From: JAAZNO01 sp964508025
Lineage (GTDB): Bacteria > Chloroflexota > Anaerolineae > B4-G1 > SLSP01
NCBI GenBank assembly: GCA_964508025.1
Contig: CAZDSF010000050.1
Span: forward strand, 1 to 31,486
Reading direction: 5' to 3'
Length of the DNA: 31,486 nucleotides
Shown here: positions 7,431 to 14,733 of the stretch, in pieces
Layout: the number at the start of each line of letters is the position of its first letter
How positions within the stretch are numbered: the first letter of the stretch is position 1
Made by a program: the position numbers and the translations under genes
Notes under the pieces: model-generated
What the model was told of the DNA's origin: nothing
Databases searched by the model: none
What the model saw: the letters and a program-made list of their open reading frames with translations, nothing else

Positions 7431-8942
7431 TCAATTCGAGAGGCTATAATTTCGCAAAACAAGAGGCAATCGAACTCGATAGATTGGCTCCGACGAATTG
7501 ATTGTAATGGTATGATTCATGACTGCCGAGGTGTGGCCTACACGATTGATAGCACGCAAGTAGATTGTGTATGTGCCATTGTCAAAAATCGCAATCTTGA
7601 AGTTTTCCTCATACGATGAGTCCCAAGCGCCGTCGCCAGGAATGGCAATTATCCATGATCCTGTGGCTCCAATGCGATATTGTACAGACACCGTGTTGAT
7701 TGATAATGGAATATAGCCAGACTGGGTTGTGGCATACGGAGTGTCAGTAATCTCCGCCGAGTAATTGAGAATATGCGACAGAGACGGGCTAGAGGGATAA
7801 CCCGTAACAGTCAATTGAGGAACTGTGTCAACAGGGTCGGGTAGACCATCCGAATCCGAATCGCGCCACCCAATTTGTTCTGCGCTGTAAGGGCACAAGT
7901 AATCCAAATCTCCGACCCGCATTACGCAATCCGGTCTGTTGATTGCGCACTGGGGAGTGCGATTGCAGTTTTGGTTTTCGACACTTAAATAGCCAAACTT
8001 GGTGGTACATTCTTTTCCGGTACCGCAATCACTGCCATTAGCCCAAACCTCATCGGCGGCTCCAAACACATGTCCAATTTCGTGAGCGATGATACCCTCA
8101 AGGCGGGACTTATCGTTCCATTGCGGTATACCTCCCAGATTGTTGATAACAGCGTATGGACCGGGCCGTCTTGCCCAAGCTAGCACAGCCTGCTCTGGAT
8201 CGCCCCAGGTACCCTTCGCGAAGAATCCATCACCGTCATAGCTTCCATTGACCACAAATATAGTGAATGCCCAGTCTGCCTTATGGGCTTTACGCAAATC
8301 ATCATCATATTTCTGGACGCGCTGCAAATGATTCAGGCTGGGATCGCTGTAGCCCAAGCTCGCCATCGTGTCGCGGACCCAGATGTGGGCTTCGCCAAAA
8401 GGATGTTCCAACCCAATCATCTTGATAGGCTCATAACCGGTCTCAACAACGATAGGATGATCGGACGGAATTACAAATTCAAGCGAGATCCCCCGATTAC
8501 TGGCCTGCTGAGTCCACCACTGTAGAGCTTGGTTGACTTCCTGTGTAACAAACGATATTTCCCCGGAAGTCCAATTCTCAGTGGAAGGCATTACTGCTCC
8601 ATTGCTCTCCGGCAAAATTATACCTACAATCACTCTTCCAATCATAAAATCGCTGGTACGGTTCCAGGGCGGAGCAAACCCATTGTCGGTGAAATGCATG
8701 GTCTCATACGGATTATCAACTACATCACGAGCAAATAGCCATTTGGTGTCATCCGTTACTACGCTCCCATCAGTTGGAGTGGCTAGAGGAGACCTGAAAG
8801 GTGCCAATGGTGAGACAAAAGCTGTGTTAGTCACACACAGGTCTTGAGCCATCATCGAAGGCGAGGTATGGAACCAGAAGAACGCACAGAAACCCGCTAT
8901 TGTCAGAGCGCACACAAAGAAGAAGCGACTTCGAGGCTTCAT
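7431..8942 (-). CDS. Secreted zinc metalloprotease (metzincin-like) with C-terminal PLVLRNY tag
   Basis: A 503-residue exported protease. An N-terminal signal anchor (residues 6-25, after MKPRSR) is followed by a catalytic domain with HEIGHVFGAADE (287-298; two His plus Asp as probable third zinc ligand), several Cys (C306, C312, C326, C332, C339) and a CVM Met-turn at 339-341. Then come a DSDSDGLPDPVD calcium-type repeat (361-372), an Ig-like region with Y/W-rich strands, and a terminal RLPLVLRNY. The exact peptidase family is not certain. A longer reading from 9041 is rejected: the ATG at 8942 follows AAGGAGG and overlaps the stop of the propeller gene as ATGA. The gene is strikingly A+T-rich (about 47% G+C in the line 7501-7560), unlike recF. 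Confidence 0.85.
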   Translation of the reverse strand: MKPRSRFFFVCALTIAGFCAFFWFHTSPSMMAQDLCVTNTAFVSPLAPFRSPLATPTDGSVVTDDTKWLFARDVVDNPYETMHFTDNGFAPPWNRTSDFMIGRVIVGIILPESNGAVMPSTENWTSGEISFVTQEVNQALQWWTQQASNRGISLEFVIPSDHPIVVETGYEPIKMIGLEHPFGEAHIWVRDTMASLGYSDPSLNHLQRVQKYDDDLRKAHKADWAFTIFVVNGSYDGDGFFAKGTWGDPEQAVLAWARRPGPYAVINNLGGIPQWNDKSRLEGIIAHEIGHVFGAADEVWANGSDCGTGKECTTKFGYLSVENQNCNRTPQCAINRPDCVMRVGDLDYLCPYSAEQIGWRDSDSDGLPDPVDTVPQLTVTGYPSSPSLSHILNYSAEITDTPYATTQSGYIPLSINTVSVQYRIGATGSWIIAIPGDGAWDSSYEENFKIAIFDNGTYTIYLRAINRVGHTSAVMNHTITINSSEPIYRVRLPLVLRNYSLSN

Positions 8943-10108
8943 TGTTGCCCTCCTTCCATCAGATTGAGAATCCAGATACCATTTGAGGTTGCTGCGTAAA
9001 GGTAAGAGAATTCCTCGTTTGCTTTCAGGTCGTTGATACATAAACTGCCCAATCTAGTATTGATGGAATGCCAATGTTTTCCCTCATCTGTGCTAACGTA
9101 AATTCCTTCACAGTCGTGGGATGCAATATACTGGATTTCCGGATTGTGGTGGTTGATGAGTAGCTTCTGAATTAGATAAGACGGTTGCTCACTCCACCAC
9201 GACCAGCTATTCCCTCCGTCGTTGGTCTTGAAAATGCCTGCTTCGGTGCTTACATAGGCTGTCAACGGATTGGTGGGATGAATAGCAATAGCCCCAACTC
9301 TAGAGGACGGCAGGCTACTCGTCAGAGACGTAAAATTATCGCCGCCATCTTGACTGCGATATAGGCCATTCCCACCGATATACACAAGAGAGGGATCAAG
9401 CGCGGATGTTGCAATAGAAGCAGCAAGTACCTGACGTGTGATGACGACTGTCCAATTGAGGCCTCCGTCATCGCTTTTACAAACCCACCCTCCACCGCCG
9501 TAAATATCCCACGCTCTGAGTCCTACGAATAACCGCCCCGCAATGGTGGGATGAGATGACAAAGTCTTTGGTCTGAGGGGAATATCACCGCCCGGTTGCC
9601 AGGACTGCCCACCATTCTCACTGCGGTAGAAGCGGGGATAACTAAGAGCCGCAGCATAAATCTCTGAGGAGTGAAGAGGATCAACTTCAACTTGCCAAAC
9701 TACACTATCGTCTCGTAAACCATTGCTAACCTGATACCAATGTTTACCAGAGTCCGTACTCTTGAATACGCCTTGAGGATCTGCTGTTACAGCGTATAGA
9801 ACACCCAGTAGGTTTGGATCAACAGCGATATCTCTAACCTCACTTCCTTCCAGCCCTAAGAATTGCCATATCGGGATACGATAGTTTTGGAAGACAAGCG
9901 GAAAGTAATATGTGTAAGCATTTGTAGAGGTCAATGCTATCGTCTGTTGAACATATGATTTCGCTTCTGGTTGCAAAGCAGAGGGCGTAGTTGAATTGTG
10001 TGCTGTTGCCAGGTAAGGCATCATGAATAGCAATAGACTGACGGCTATTGCAAAAGCGACTCCAAGGGCAAGCGAAGCTTCCCATCTGGTTTTCAAATAG
10101 ATGTTCAT
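8939..10108 (-). CDS. Exported Asp-box (sortilin/BNR-like) beta-propeller protein
   Basis: A 389-residue extracytoplasmic protein. A hydrophobic signal segment at 12-35 is followed by a (Y)YFPLVFQNY tag at 67-76 and then six Asp-box turns of the S-x-D/N-x-G-x-x-W type at about 117-124, 163-170, 212-219, 252-259, 295-302 and 339-346. These mark blades of a VPS10/Ycf48-like propeller, usually a binding rather than catalytic scaffold. It is the first gene of a leftward pair and overlaps the metalloprotease start by 4 bases, so the two are probably made together and may cooperate outside the cell (inference). Low G+C (about 33% in the line 9901-9960) contrasts sharply with flanking genes. The gap upstream of its ATG (10109-10196) holds no clear strong promoter. 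Confidence 0.85.
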   Translation of the reverse strand: MNIYLKTRWEASLALGVAFAIAVSLLLFMMPYLATAHNSTTPSALQPEAKSYVQQTIALTSTNAYTYYFPLVFQNYRIPIWQFLGLEGSEVRDIAVDPNLLGVLYAVTADPQGVFKSTDSGKHWYQVSNGLRDDSVVWQVEVDPLHSSEIYAAALSYPRFYRSENGGQSWQPGGDIPLRPKTLSSHPTIAGRLFVGLRAWDIYGGGGWVCKSDDGGLNWTVVITRQVLAASIATSALDPSLVYIGGNGLYRSQDGGDNFTSLTSSLPSSRVGAIAIHPTNPLTAYVSTEAGIFKTNDGGNSWSWWSEQPSYLIQKLLINHHNPEIQYIASHDCEGIYVSTDEGKHWHSINTRLGSLCINDLKANEEFSYLYAATSNGIWILNLMEGGQQ

Positions 10109-10196
10109 TTTATGATTCTCTTCATCTAGGGGTTTTGTTTATTCACTTGTAAGGACTAGTGGGGTATGCCAAGCCCGATACTTGAGTGTTTTGAGG

Positions 10197-10334
10197 GCCT
10201 AACGTTGTACTGGAAAGCCGCTCCGGCACTCAATCGCCAGGCCACAACGCCACACTTGCTGAAGCGGCAGCTCTAGCAGACTTCAAGCCCTGTAAACGGG
10301 GCACTGCCGTGTAGTCCAGATGTGAACGTTCGGG
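10197..10334 (-). other. attC-like site between the methyltransferase and propeller genes
   Basis: Reading leftward, the site starts 8 bases after the methyltransferase stop with CCCGAACGTT (10334-10325) and ends with AACGTTAGGC (10206-10197), whose last seven bases fit GTTRRRY exactly. The arms pair through AACGTT plus CTGG/CCAG with unequal spacers (5 and 3 bases). An inner GCCGCT/AGCGGC pair (10217-10222, 10263-10268) lies within. Total length 138 bp is within the range of attC sites. The R'' half deviates from RYYYAAC at two positions. Confidence 0.5.
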
Positions 10335-10342
10335 CGCGAAGC

Positions 10343-11227
10343 TCAAATATCAATTGCCACCGTCTGCGGGGGCACATACGGCGTAGCGCCGTTAGGATCA
10401 TACACCGGGCGATCCATGGGCCGAATGCGCAAGCGCCCTTCTTCTGCTTCACGCAGGCGTTGCCTGGCAATCTGCACATACTCCGGCATGATTTCAGCAC
10501 CGATAGCACGCCGCTGATGCATCAACGCGGCGATTGCCGTTGTCCCAACACCCATGAACGGGTCGAAGACCCAGTCATCCTCGTTCGTCAGCGCCAATAC
10601 CAGCCGTTCGATCAACTCCACGGGAAACTGACATGGGTGAATGGTTTTCTCCACATGATTGGCTTTCACATTCGGGATCTCCCAGATATCGCCAGGATTT
10701 TTCCCCAATGGATTGCCGGATAGCTCCCCCTTCTTGGGGCCTTTGAAATGCTTTTTCTGCGGATATTTCTGCGGAACGCGCACAGCATCGAGGTTGAACA
10801 CATAATCATGGCTTTTGGTGAACCACAAAATCACCTCGTAACGCCCGGAAAAACGCTTCGATGCGTGCAATCCATGTCCAAAGTGCCACACAATGCGATT
10901 GCGCAGCTGCAAACCCAGGCGGGAAAAGATGGGATACAGAATCACATCCAGGGGGATAATCTCACCATTATCAACGTAGTTGCCCACTTGCCAGCATATA
11001 CTGCCCTGCGGCTTCAGAATCCGCACCGATTCCGCAATCACTTGCTGCTGCTGCGCAAGATAGTCCGCGATATCCAGCCGATTCTCGTAGGATTTCCCCA
11101 GGTTGTAGGGCGGCGAAGTCACTACCAGCTGGACGAACGCATCCGGCGCGTCTTTGAGCAGCGCCAGACAATCCCCTGTATACAGTACGCAATCGGCGCT
11201 TGGATCGAAGTTAGAGCTTAGCCGCAC
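10343..11227 (-). CDS. Orphan beta-class DNA methyltransferase (N6-adenine or N4-cytosine)
   Basis: A 294-residue S-adenosylmethionine-dependent DNA methyltransferase. Motif IV TSPPYNLGKSYE (37-48) precedes motif I FDPFMGVGTT (221-230), the circular order of beta-class enzymes. The conserved middle includes SICWQVGNYVDNGEI, LRNRIVWHFGHGLH, FSGRYEVILWFTK and NPLGKNPGDIW, then KTIHPCQFPVELIERLV. The recognition sequence cannot be read from the protein. No restriction endonuclease lies beside it, so it is probably solitary. GTG start (11227-11225) is supported by AGGAGGT 5-11 bases upstream. Its stop is followed almost at once by an attC-like structure, the arrangement of integron cassettes. G+C is intermediate (about 48-60% in sampled lines), lower than rsmG. 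Confidence 0.9.
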   Translation of the reverse strand: MRLSSNFDPSADCVLYTGDCLALLKDAPDAFVQLVVTSPPYNLGKSYENRLDIADYLAQQQQVIAESVRILKPQGSICWQVGNYVDNGEIIPLDVILYPIFSRLGLQLRNRIVWHFGHGLHASKRFSGRYEVILWFTKSHDYVFNLDAVRVPQKYPQKKHFKGPKKGELSGNPLGKNPGDIWEIPNVKANHVEKTIHPCQFPVELIERLVLALTNEDDWVFDPFMGVGTTAIAALMHQRRAIGAEIMPEYVQIARQRLREAEEGRLRIRPMDRPVYDPNGATPYVPPQTVAIDI

Positions 11228-11324
11228 GATTTACCTCCTACACCCACGCGCAACCAGCGCAAGGACGCCTCCACAACATGCCAGGACACGCCCTACGTCG
11301 CTTCATGTCCCCTGACCAACGGAT

Positions 11325-11387
11325 TTCATCCTTCATCCTTCATCCTTCATCCTTCATCCTTCATCCTTCATCCTTCATCCTTCGCCC
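11325..11387. repeat. Family B heptamer tandem array overlapping the rsmG 3' end
   Basis: Eight perfect tandem copies of ttcatcc (11325-11380) followed by one variant ttcgccc (11381-11387). Unlike families A and E, all copies are in one orientation. The rsmG coding sequence runs into the array and its TGA stop is 11370-11368, within a heptamer. Confidence 0.93.
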
Positions 11388-12120
11388 TTTCGCCTTTCTC
11401 CATCAACGGGCGTTTGGTGGGGATTCCAGGGCGGCGCGGATATTGCGGCGGCGTGGCGGCGATTTTATCGAGCAACACCAGATAGCGCGTCTCCGCCAGC
11501 CCCAGAAGCTCCACCGGCAACAGGCGGCGCATTTGCCCGCCCAGCTGCGTGATCGCCCATTCGGCGCGCTGAACCTCGGCGGGCGCGCTTTCGCCCTTCT
11601 GCGCCAACACCCGCCCGTTCACCTTCACCAGCGGCAGCAGATACTCCGCGAGGATCGGCATCTCCGCTACCGCCCGCGCCACCGCCCAATCGTAACGCTC
11701 ACGGTGCTGCCGCATCTGCCCCAGATCCTCCGCGCGGCCGTGCAACACGCTGACGCCTTCGAGATTCAGACGATTGACCACATGCCTGAGATAGCCCACC
11801 TTCTTCTCCGTGGCTTCTAGCAGTGTGAGGCGTATGCCGGGGCGGATGATCTTGAGCGGAATTCCCGGAAACCCTGCGCCTGTCCCCACATCAATGATGT
11901 GTTTGCCCGTCAAGCGGTCGGCGGCATCCTCCATTCCCAGCACACAAGAGAGTGAGTCCAGGAAGTGCCGAATCTGCACGCCCTGAGGATCGGTGATAGC
12001 GGTGAGGTTGAATTCCTTGTTCCAGGATTCCAGCTCCTCCCCATAGATACGGAACGCCTCCAGATGTTCGGGGCGCAGCCCTACCTGCAATGCCTTTGCG
12101 CCAGCAATCAACAGCTCCAA
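11368..12120 (-). CDS. rsmG: 16S rRNA (guanine(527)-N7)-methyltransferase
   Basis: RsmG (GidB) methylates G527 of 16S rRNA using S-adenosylmethionine. The 250-residue protein shows WNKEFNLTAI (about 33-42), RHFLDSL, the SAM-binding loop IDVGTGAGFPGIPLKI (about 75-90), LLEATEKKVGYL and the C-terminal YPRRPGIPTKRPL. The start is TTG (12120-12118) with AAGGAGT 7-13 bases upstream. The last 11 residues (MEKGERAKDEG) follow the normal C-terminus and are encoded by the heptamer repeat and its degenerate edge, so the repeat supplies the stop codon. The usual gidA/parAB neighbours are absent. A candidate minus-strand TATAAT lies at 12240-12235. Confidence 0.95.
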   Translation of the reverse strand: MELLIAGAKALQVGLRPEHLEAFRIYGEELESWNKEFNLTAITDPQGVQIRHFLDSLSCVLGMEDAADRLTGKHIIDVGTGAGFPGIPLKIIRPGIRLTLLEATEKKVGYLRHVVNRLNLEGVSVLHGRAEDLGQMRQHRERYDWAVARAVAEMPILAEYLLPLVKVNGRVLAQKGESAPAEVQRAEWAITQLGGQMRRLLPVELLGLAETRYLVLLDKIAATPPQYPRRPGIPTKRPLMEKGERAKDEG

Positions 12121-12234
12121 AAGCGCACTCCTTCAGACATAGTTGAAAGTTTCGAGTTTTGAGTTGGCGATGTCTCGTTATCCTTCGCGTCGCGGCAATT
12201 TCCAACCCGGCAAATACGCTAACGCCATGCCTGT

Positions 12235-12240
12235 ATTATA
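12235..12240 (-). promoter_or_regulatory. Candidate -10 element for rsmG
   Basis: A perfect TATAAT on the minus strand about 115 bases upstream of the rsmG TTG. No good -35 is seen at the right distance. The overlapping plus-strand sequence (TATACT) could also serve rightward, so direction is uncertain. Confidence 0.35.
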
Positions 12241-12276
12241 CTGGATTCATCCAATTCAGCATTCGCGCGCTTGACA

Positions 12277-12430
12277 GTAACTGTTCAGCGTTATCCCGTT
12301 TGCCACAGCAAAAAGCGGCTAAAGCCGGAGGTTTAGATTTCGCTGCCGCGTGCAGCGCGGCAGCGAAAAACACTCCTTTTAGAGGGCTTCAGCCCGGAAT
12401 TGACGCCCGGCGACGCAAGTCTGAACAGTT
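12277..12430. mobile_element. MITE-like foldback element with flanking direct duplication
   Basis: Terminal inverted repeats AACTGTTCAG (12279-12288) and CTGAACAGTT (12421-12430) are identical over 10 bp. They are bordered by a 10-bp direct repeat GCGCTTGACA (12267-12276 and 12431-12440); two extra bases (GT) separate the left copy from its terminal repeat. The inside is a long imperfect palindrome: CGGCTAAAGCCG (12316-12327), a perfect 13-bp hairpin (12338-12350 with 12356-12368, loop tgcag) and GGGCTTCAGCCC (12384-12395). There is no coding capacity. It accounts for most of the 431-base divergent gap between rsmG and the next gene. Confidence 0.7.
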
Positions 12431-12434
12431 GCGC

Positions 12435-12462
12435 TTGACAACGCCTTATCGCTGTTTACAAT
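12435..12462 (+). promoter_or_regulatory. Promoter of the TP-linker membrane-protein gene
   Basis: TTGACA (12435-12440), a 16-base spacer and TACAAT (12457-12462) give a near-consensus sigma-70-type promoter with a leader of about 80 bases. The -35 hexamer lies inside the right copy of the direct duplication flanking the foldback element. Confidence 0.7.
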
Positions 12463-12551
12463 GAAGCGGTTGGCATTCGGCGGGCGCGCCCGCAAGCGCG
12501 TAAGGGATGTGCGGTGAGCTTTGGCATGACATTCCAGTTAGCAGGAAAACA

Positions 12552-13913
12552 ATGAGCAAGAAGCGTGGGTTGACGCTGGGACAGGGGATCATTCTGTTAC
12601 TGCTGATCCTTGCCACCGTCGCGGTGCTTTTCTTCATGCGGCAGGCGATTCAGACGGCGCAGCAGGGCTTCGCCACGGTTTCGCTGCTGCCTTCCCCCAC
12701 GCCCGGCCCCACCGCCACGCCCACACCCACACCCACCGCCACGCCCACGCCCACACCTTACTTCACCATCTCCATGGCAGGGACGCTGGCCCGCGAGGTC
12801 GCTGCGGCCCGTGGCTTGCTGGCGCGTTGGGAAACACCCCTCACCCCCGTGGACGCCTACGACCTCAGTGTGGTGCTCTATCGCCGTTACCGCGCCGCAC
12901 CCCCTTTCCCGCTCTCGGAGCAACGCCTGCTGGAGATCCTGGAGCTGTGGCCCGCTGATTTCGAGGCTGCACCCGATCCCGTAGCGCAGGCGCAGCTCGC
13001 CGCCGCGCTCTACTTCCCCGATGAGGGCCAGCTCTACGTCCGCCGCGATTGGCCCGGCGAGGTAGATGCCATCCGCGCCATGGTCGCGTACAGCTACGCG
13101 CGCGCCCTTGCCGATCAATACGGGAATCTCACCCGTTTGCAGACAGAATCCTCGGCCCTTGACCGGCGACTCGCCCTCGAAGCGCTCGCACAAGGCGATG
13201 CGCTGCTCTCGCTGTGGCTGTTCGCCGGCGTCGCGCCCGGCTCGCCAGAAGCGGAGGCGCTCGCGGATGCTATCGCCGCCGCGACCTTACCGCAATGGCG
13301 CGCGCCGGCGCCCGTGCTGGATCGCCTCGCGCGGCTGCCGCTGCGCCTGGGCAGCGCGTTCGCCCTCGAACAGTACGCGAACGGCGGCTCCGCTGCCATG
13401 GACGAGGCCCTGCGCCGCCCCGCCCGCGCCACCCGGCAACTTCTGGAACCGGACGCTTACGCCGCCTGGACGCCGCAGCTGGTCTTCGATCCCCTCACCG
13501 TATCCCTGGGACGCAACTGGGCTGCCGGGCACACGGAGACCGTCGGCGCGGCGCTGATGGCGTTCACTTTTGCGGAATGGAGCGGCAACACCATCACACC
13601 GACCCTCGCGGGCTGGAATCACGACCTGCTTCAGACATGGGAGGGGCCTGAAGGCAAACGCGTGACGTTGTGGCAGACGGCTTGGGATTCCACCGAGCAC
13701 GCGACCGCCGTCTTCGAGGCGCTGACGCGCATCGCGCCCACACGCCTGCCCGGCAGAGCGACCACCACGCTGCGTCCCGAAGACGTCAACTGGGGGCGCT
13801 GGTGGGCGTTGGAGGATGAAGCCGTGTACCTGTACCGCGCGGTCAACCGCGTGTGGCTTGTCTGGGGTAACGATGACAGTGCCATTCAAACCATCGCCAG
13901 GGCGCTGCAATGA
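12552..13913 (+). CDS. Membrane-anchored extracytoplasmic protein with TP-rich linker, function unknown
   Basis: A 453-residue protein starting MSKKRG. It has one transmembrane helix (about 9-29), then a Pro/Thr linker (about 47-69, mostly TPTP) and a roughly 380-residue extracytoplasmic domain that is largely helical and Ala/Leu-rich. The domain is not recognised. Conserved-looking stretches such as VDAIRAMVAYSYARALADQYG and a C-terminal W-rich part (WGRWWALEDEAVYLYRAVNRVWLVWG) may be diagnostic in a profile search. An in-frame ATG at 12507 adds 15 residues without membrane or family support; 12552 follows AGGAAAAC. It is followed after one base by the SanA/YdcF-like gene, suggesting an operon driven by 12435-12462. 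Confidence 0.8.
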   Translation: MSKKRGLTLGQGIILLLLILATVAVLFFMRQAIQTAQQGFATVSLLPSPTPGPTATPTPTPTATPTPTPYFTISMAGTLAREVAAARGLLARWETPLTPVDAYDLSVVLYRRYRAAPPFPLSEQRLLEILELWPADFEAAPDPVAQAQLAAALYFPDEGQLYVRRDWPGEVDAIRAMVAYSYARALADQYGNLTRLQTESSALDRRLALEALAQGDALLSLWLFAGVAPGSPEAEALADAIAAATLPQWRAPAPVLDRLARLPLRLGSAFALEQYANGGSAAMDEALRRPARATRQLLEPDAYAAWTPQLVFDPLTVSLGRNWAAGHTETVGAALMAFTFAEWSGNTITPTLAGWNHDLLQTWEGPEGKRVTLWQTAWDSTEHATAVFEALTRIAPTRLPGRATTTLRPEDVNWGRWWALEDEAVYLYRAVNRVWLVWGNDDSAIQTIARALQ

Positions 13914-13914
13914 A

Positions 13915-14592
13915 ATGAAAGCACCACCCATGAAACATTTTCGATTCCAACTCCGCAACAAACGCCTGTGGCTTGGCCTTGCCGCCGGGACGCTCGCCGG
14001 TGGGTTGCTTCTGAGCCTGTGGACGCTGTGGACGCTCCGCTATCGCTACCGCGACAGCATCTATGCCACGCCAGAAAGCATTCCGGCGCGCCCGGTTGCC
14101 GTCGTTTTTGGCGCGGGGTACTGGCCCAACGGCGTTCTCAGCAACATCCTCGTGGATCGCGTGGAAATGGCAGTGCGCTTGTACGAAGCCGGCAAGGTCG
14201 AGAAGCTGCTCTTCAGCGGCGACAATCGCGTAGTGGAATACAATGAGCCGGCGAAGATGCTGGAATATGCCCTCGCGCGGGGCGTGCCCCGCGACGCCAT
14301 CGTCCTCGACTATGCGGGACGGCGCACCTACGACACCTGCTATCGCGCCAGAGACATCTTCCAGGTGCGCGAGGTCATCCTGGTGACGCAGCGCTATCAC
14401 CTGCCCCGCGCCCTGCTCACGTGCCGGCGTCTGGGCGTGGATGCCATCGGCGCCAAAGCCGATCGGCTCGCCTATATCCGTATATTCTGGTATTGGGTGC
14501 GCGAGATTCCCGCGCTGTGGCAAGCCTGGTTCGATGTGAACATCCGCCGCCCGCTGCCCGTGCTCGGCGAGCCGCTGCCCATCTTCCCGTGA
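13915..14592 (+). CDS. SanA/YdcF-like DUF218 membrane protein
   Basis: A 225-residue protein with an N-terminal transmembrane helix (about 18-38) and an extracytoplasmic DUF218 domain. The signature elements are VAVVFGAGYWPNG, RVEMAVRLYEAGKVEKLLFSG, the VVEYNEP strand, VLDYAGRRTYDTCYRA and VTQRYHLPRALLTCRRLG. Relatives include E. coli SanA, linked to envelope barrier function, and YdcF; the chemistry is not established. The gene begins one base after the preceding stop. ATG 13930 (MKHFRF) is an alternative start, and neither has a strong ribosome-binding site. A longer ORF from 13816 overlaps the upstream gene and is unsupported. Confidence 0.85.
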   Translation: MKAPPMKHFRFQLRNKRLWLGLAAGTLAGGLLLSLWTLWTLRYRYRDSIYATPESIPARPVAVVFGAGYWPNGVLSNILVDRVEMAVRLYEAGKVEKLLFSGDNRVVEYNEPAKMLEYALARGVPRDAIVLDYAGRRTYDTCYRARDIFQVREVILVTQRYHLPRALLTCRRLGVDAIGAKADRLAYIRIFWYWVREIPALWQAWFDVNIRRPLPVLGEPLPIFP

Positions 14593-14636
14593 ACGCGAAC
14601 GGAACTGGGGTGCCGCCCTATGGACGAAAATAGTTT

Positions 14637-14706
14637 GTAGAGAGTAGAGAGCAGTGAACAGCACGTAGTTAGCCACGTGCAGACTACTCACTATTCACTG
14701 CTCACC
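14637..14706. repeat. Family A heptamer array without a gene (empty copy)
   Basis: Ten successive 7-mers beginning gtagaga gtagaga and ending attcact gctcacc fill the gap between the SanA-like and HD genes. The two halves are inverted: 14649-14663 against 14692 onwards, with 13 of 15 pairs. The centre carries a perfect GCACGT/ACGTGC stem (14661-14666 and 14675-14680). The units match those flanking the four-helix-bundle gene at 742-1386. Confidence 0.8.
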
Positions 14707-14717
14707 CATAACTTTAA

Positions 14718-14732
14718 TGTAAGGAGCTTACA
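14718..14732 (+). promoter_or_regulatory. Ribosome-binding site inside a small perfect hairpin
   Basis: TGTAAG-GAG-CTTACA is a perfect 6-bp inverted repeat with a 3-base loop ending one base before the ATG of the HD gene. The Shine-Dalgarno AAGGAG is partly in the stem, so folding would hide it; alternatively it is a short operator. Confidence 0.45.
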
Positions 14733-14733
14733 G

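Noticed and set aside
8943..9041. Longer N-terminus for the metalloprotease (start at 9041)
   Set aside because: It overlaps the propeller gene by 100 bases and puts 33 hydrophilic residues before the signal peptide. The ATG at 8942 has a strong ribosome-binding site and an ATGA overlap.
12338..12368. Strong 13-bp hairpin read as a terminator
   Set aside because: It lies in the gap between divergent genes where no transcript ends, lacks an adjacent T run, and is better explained as the centre of the foldback element.
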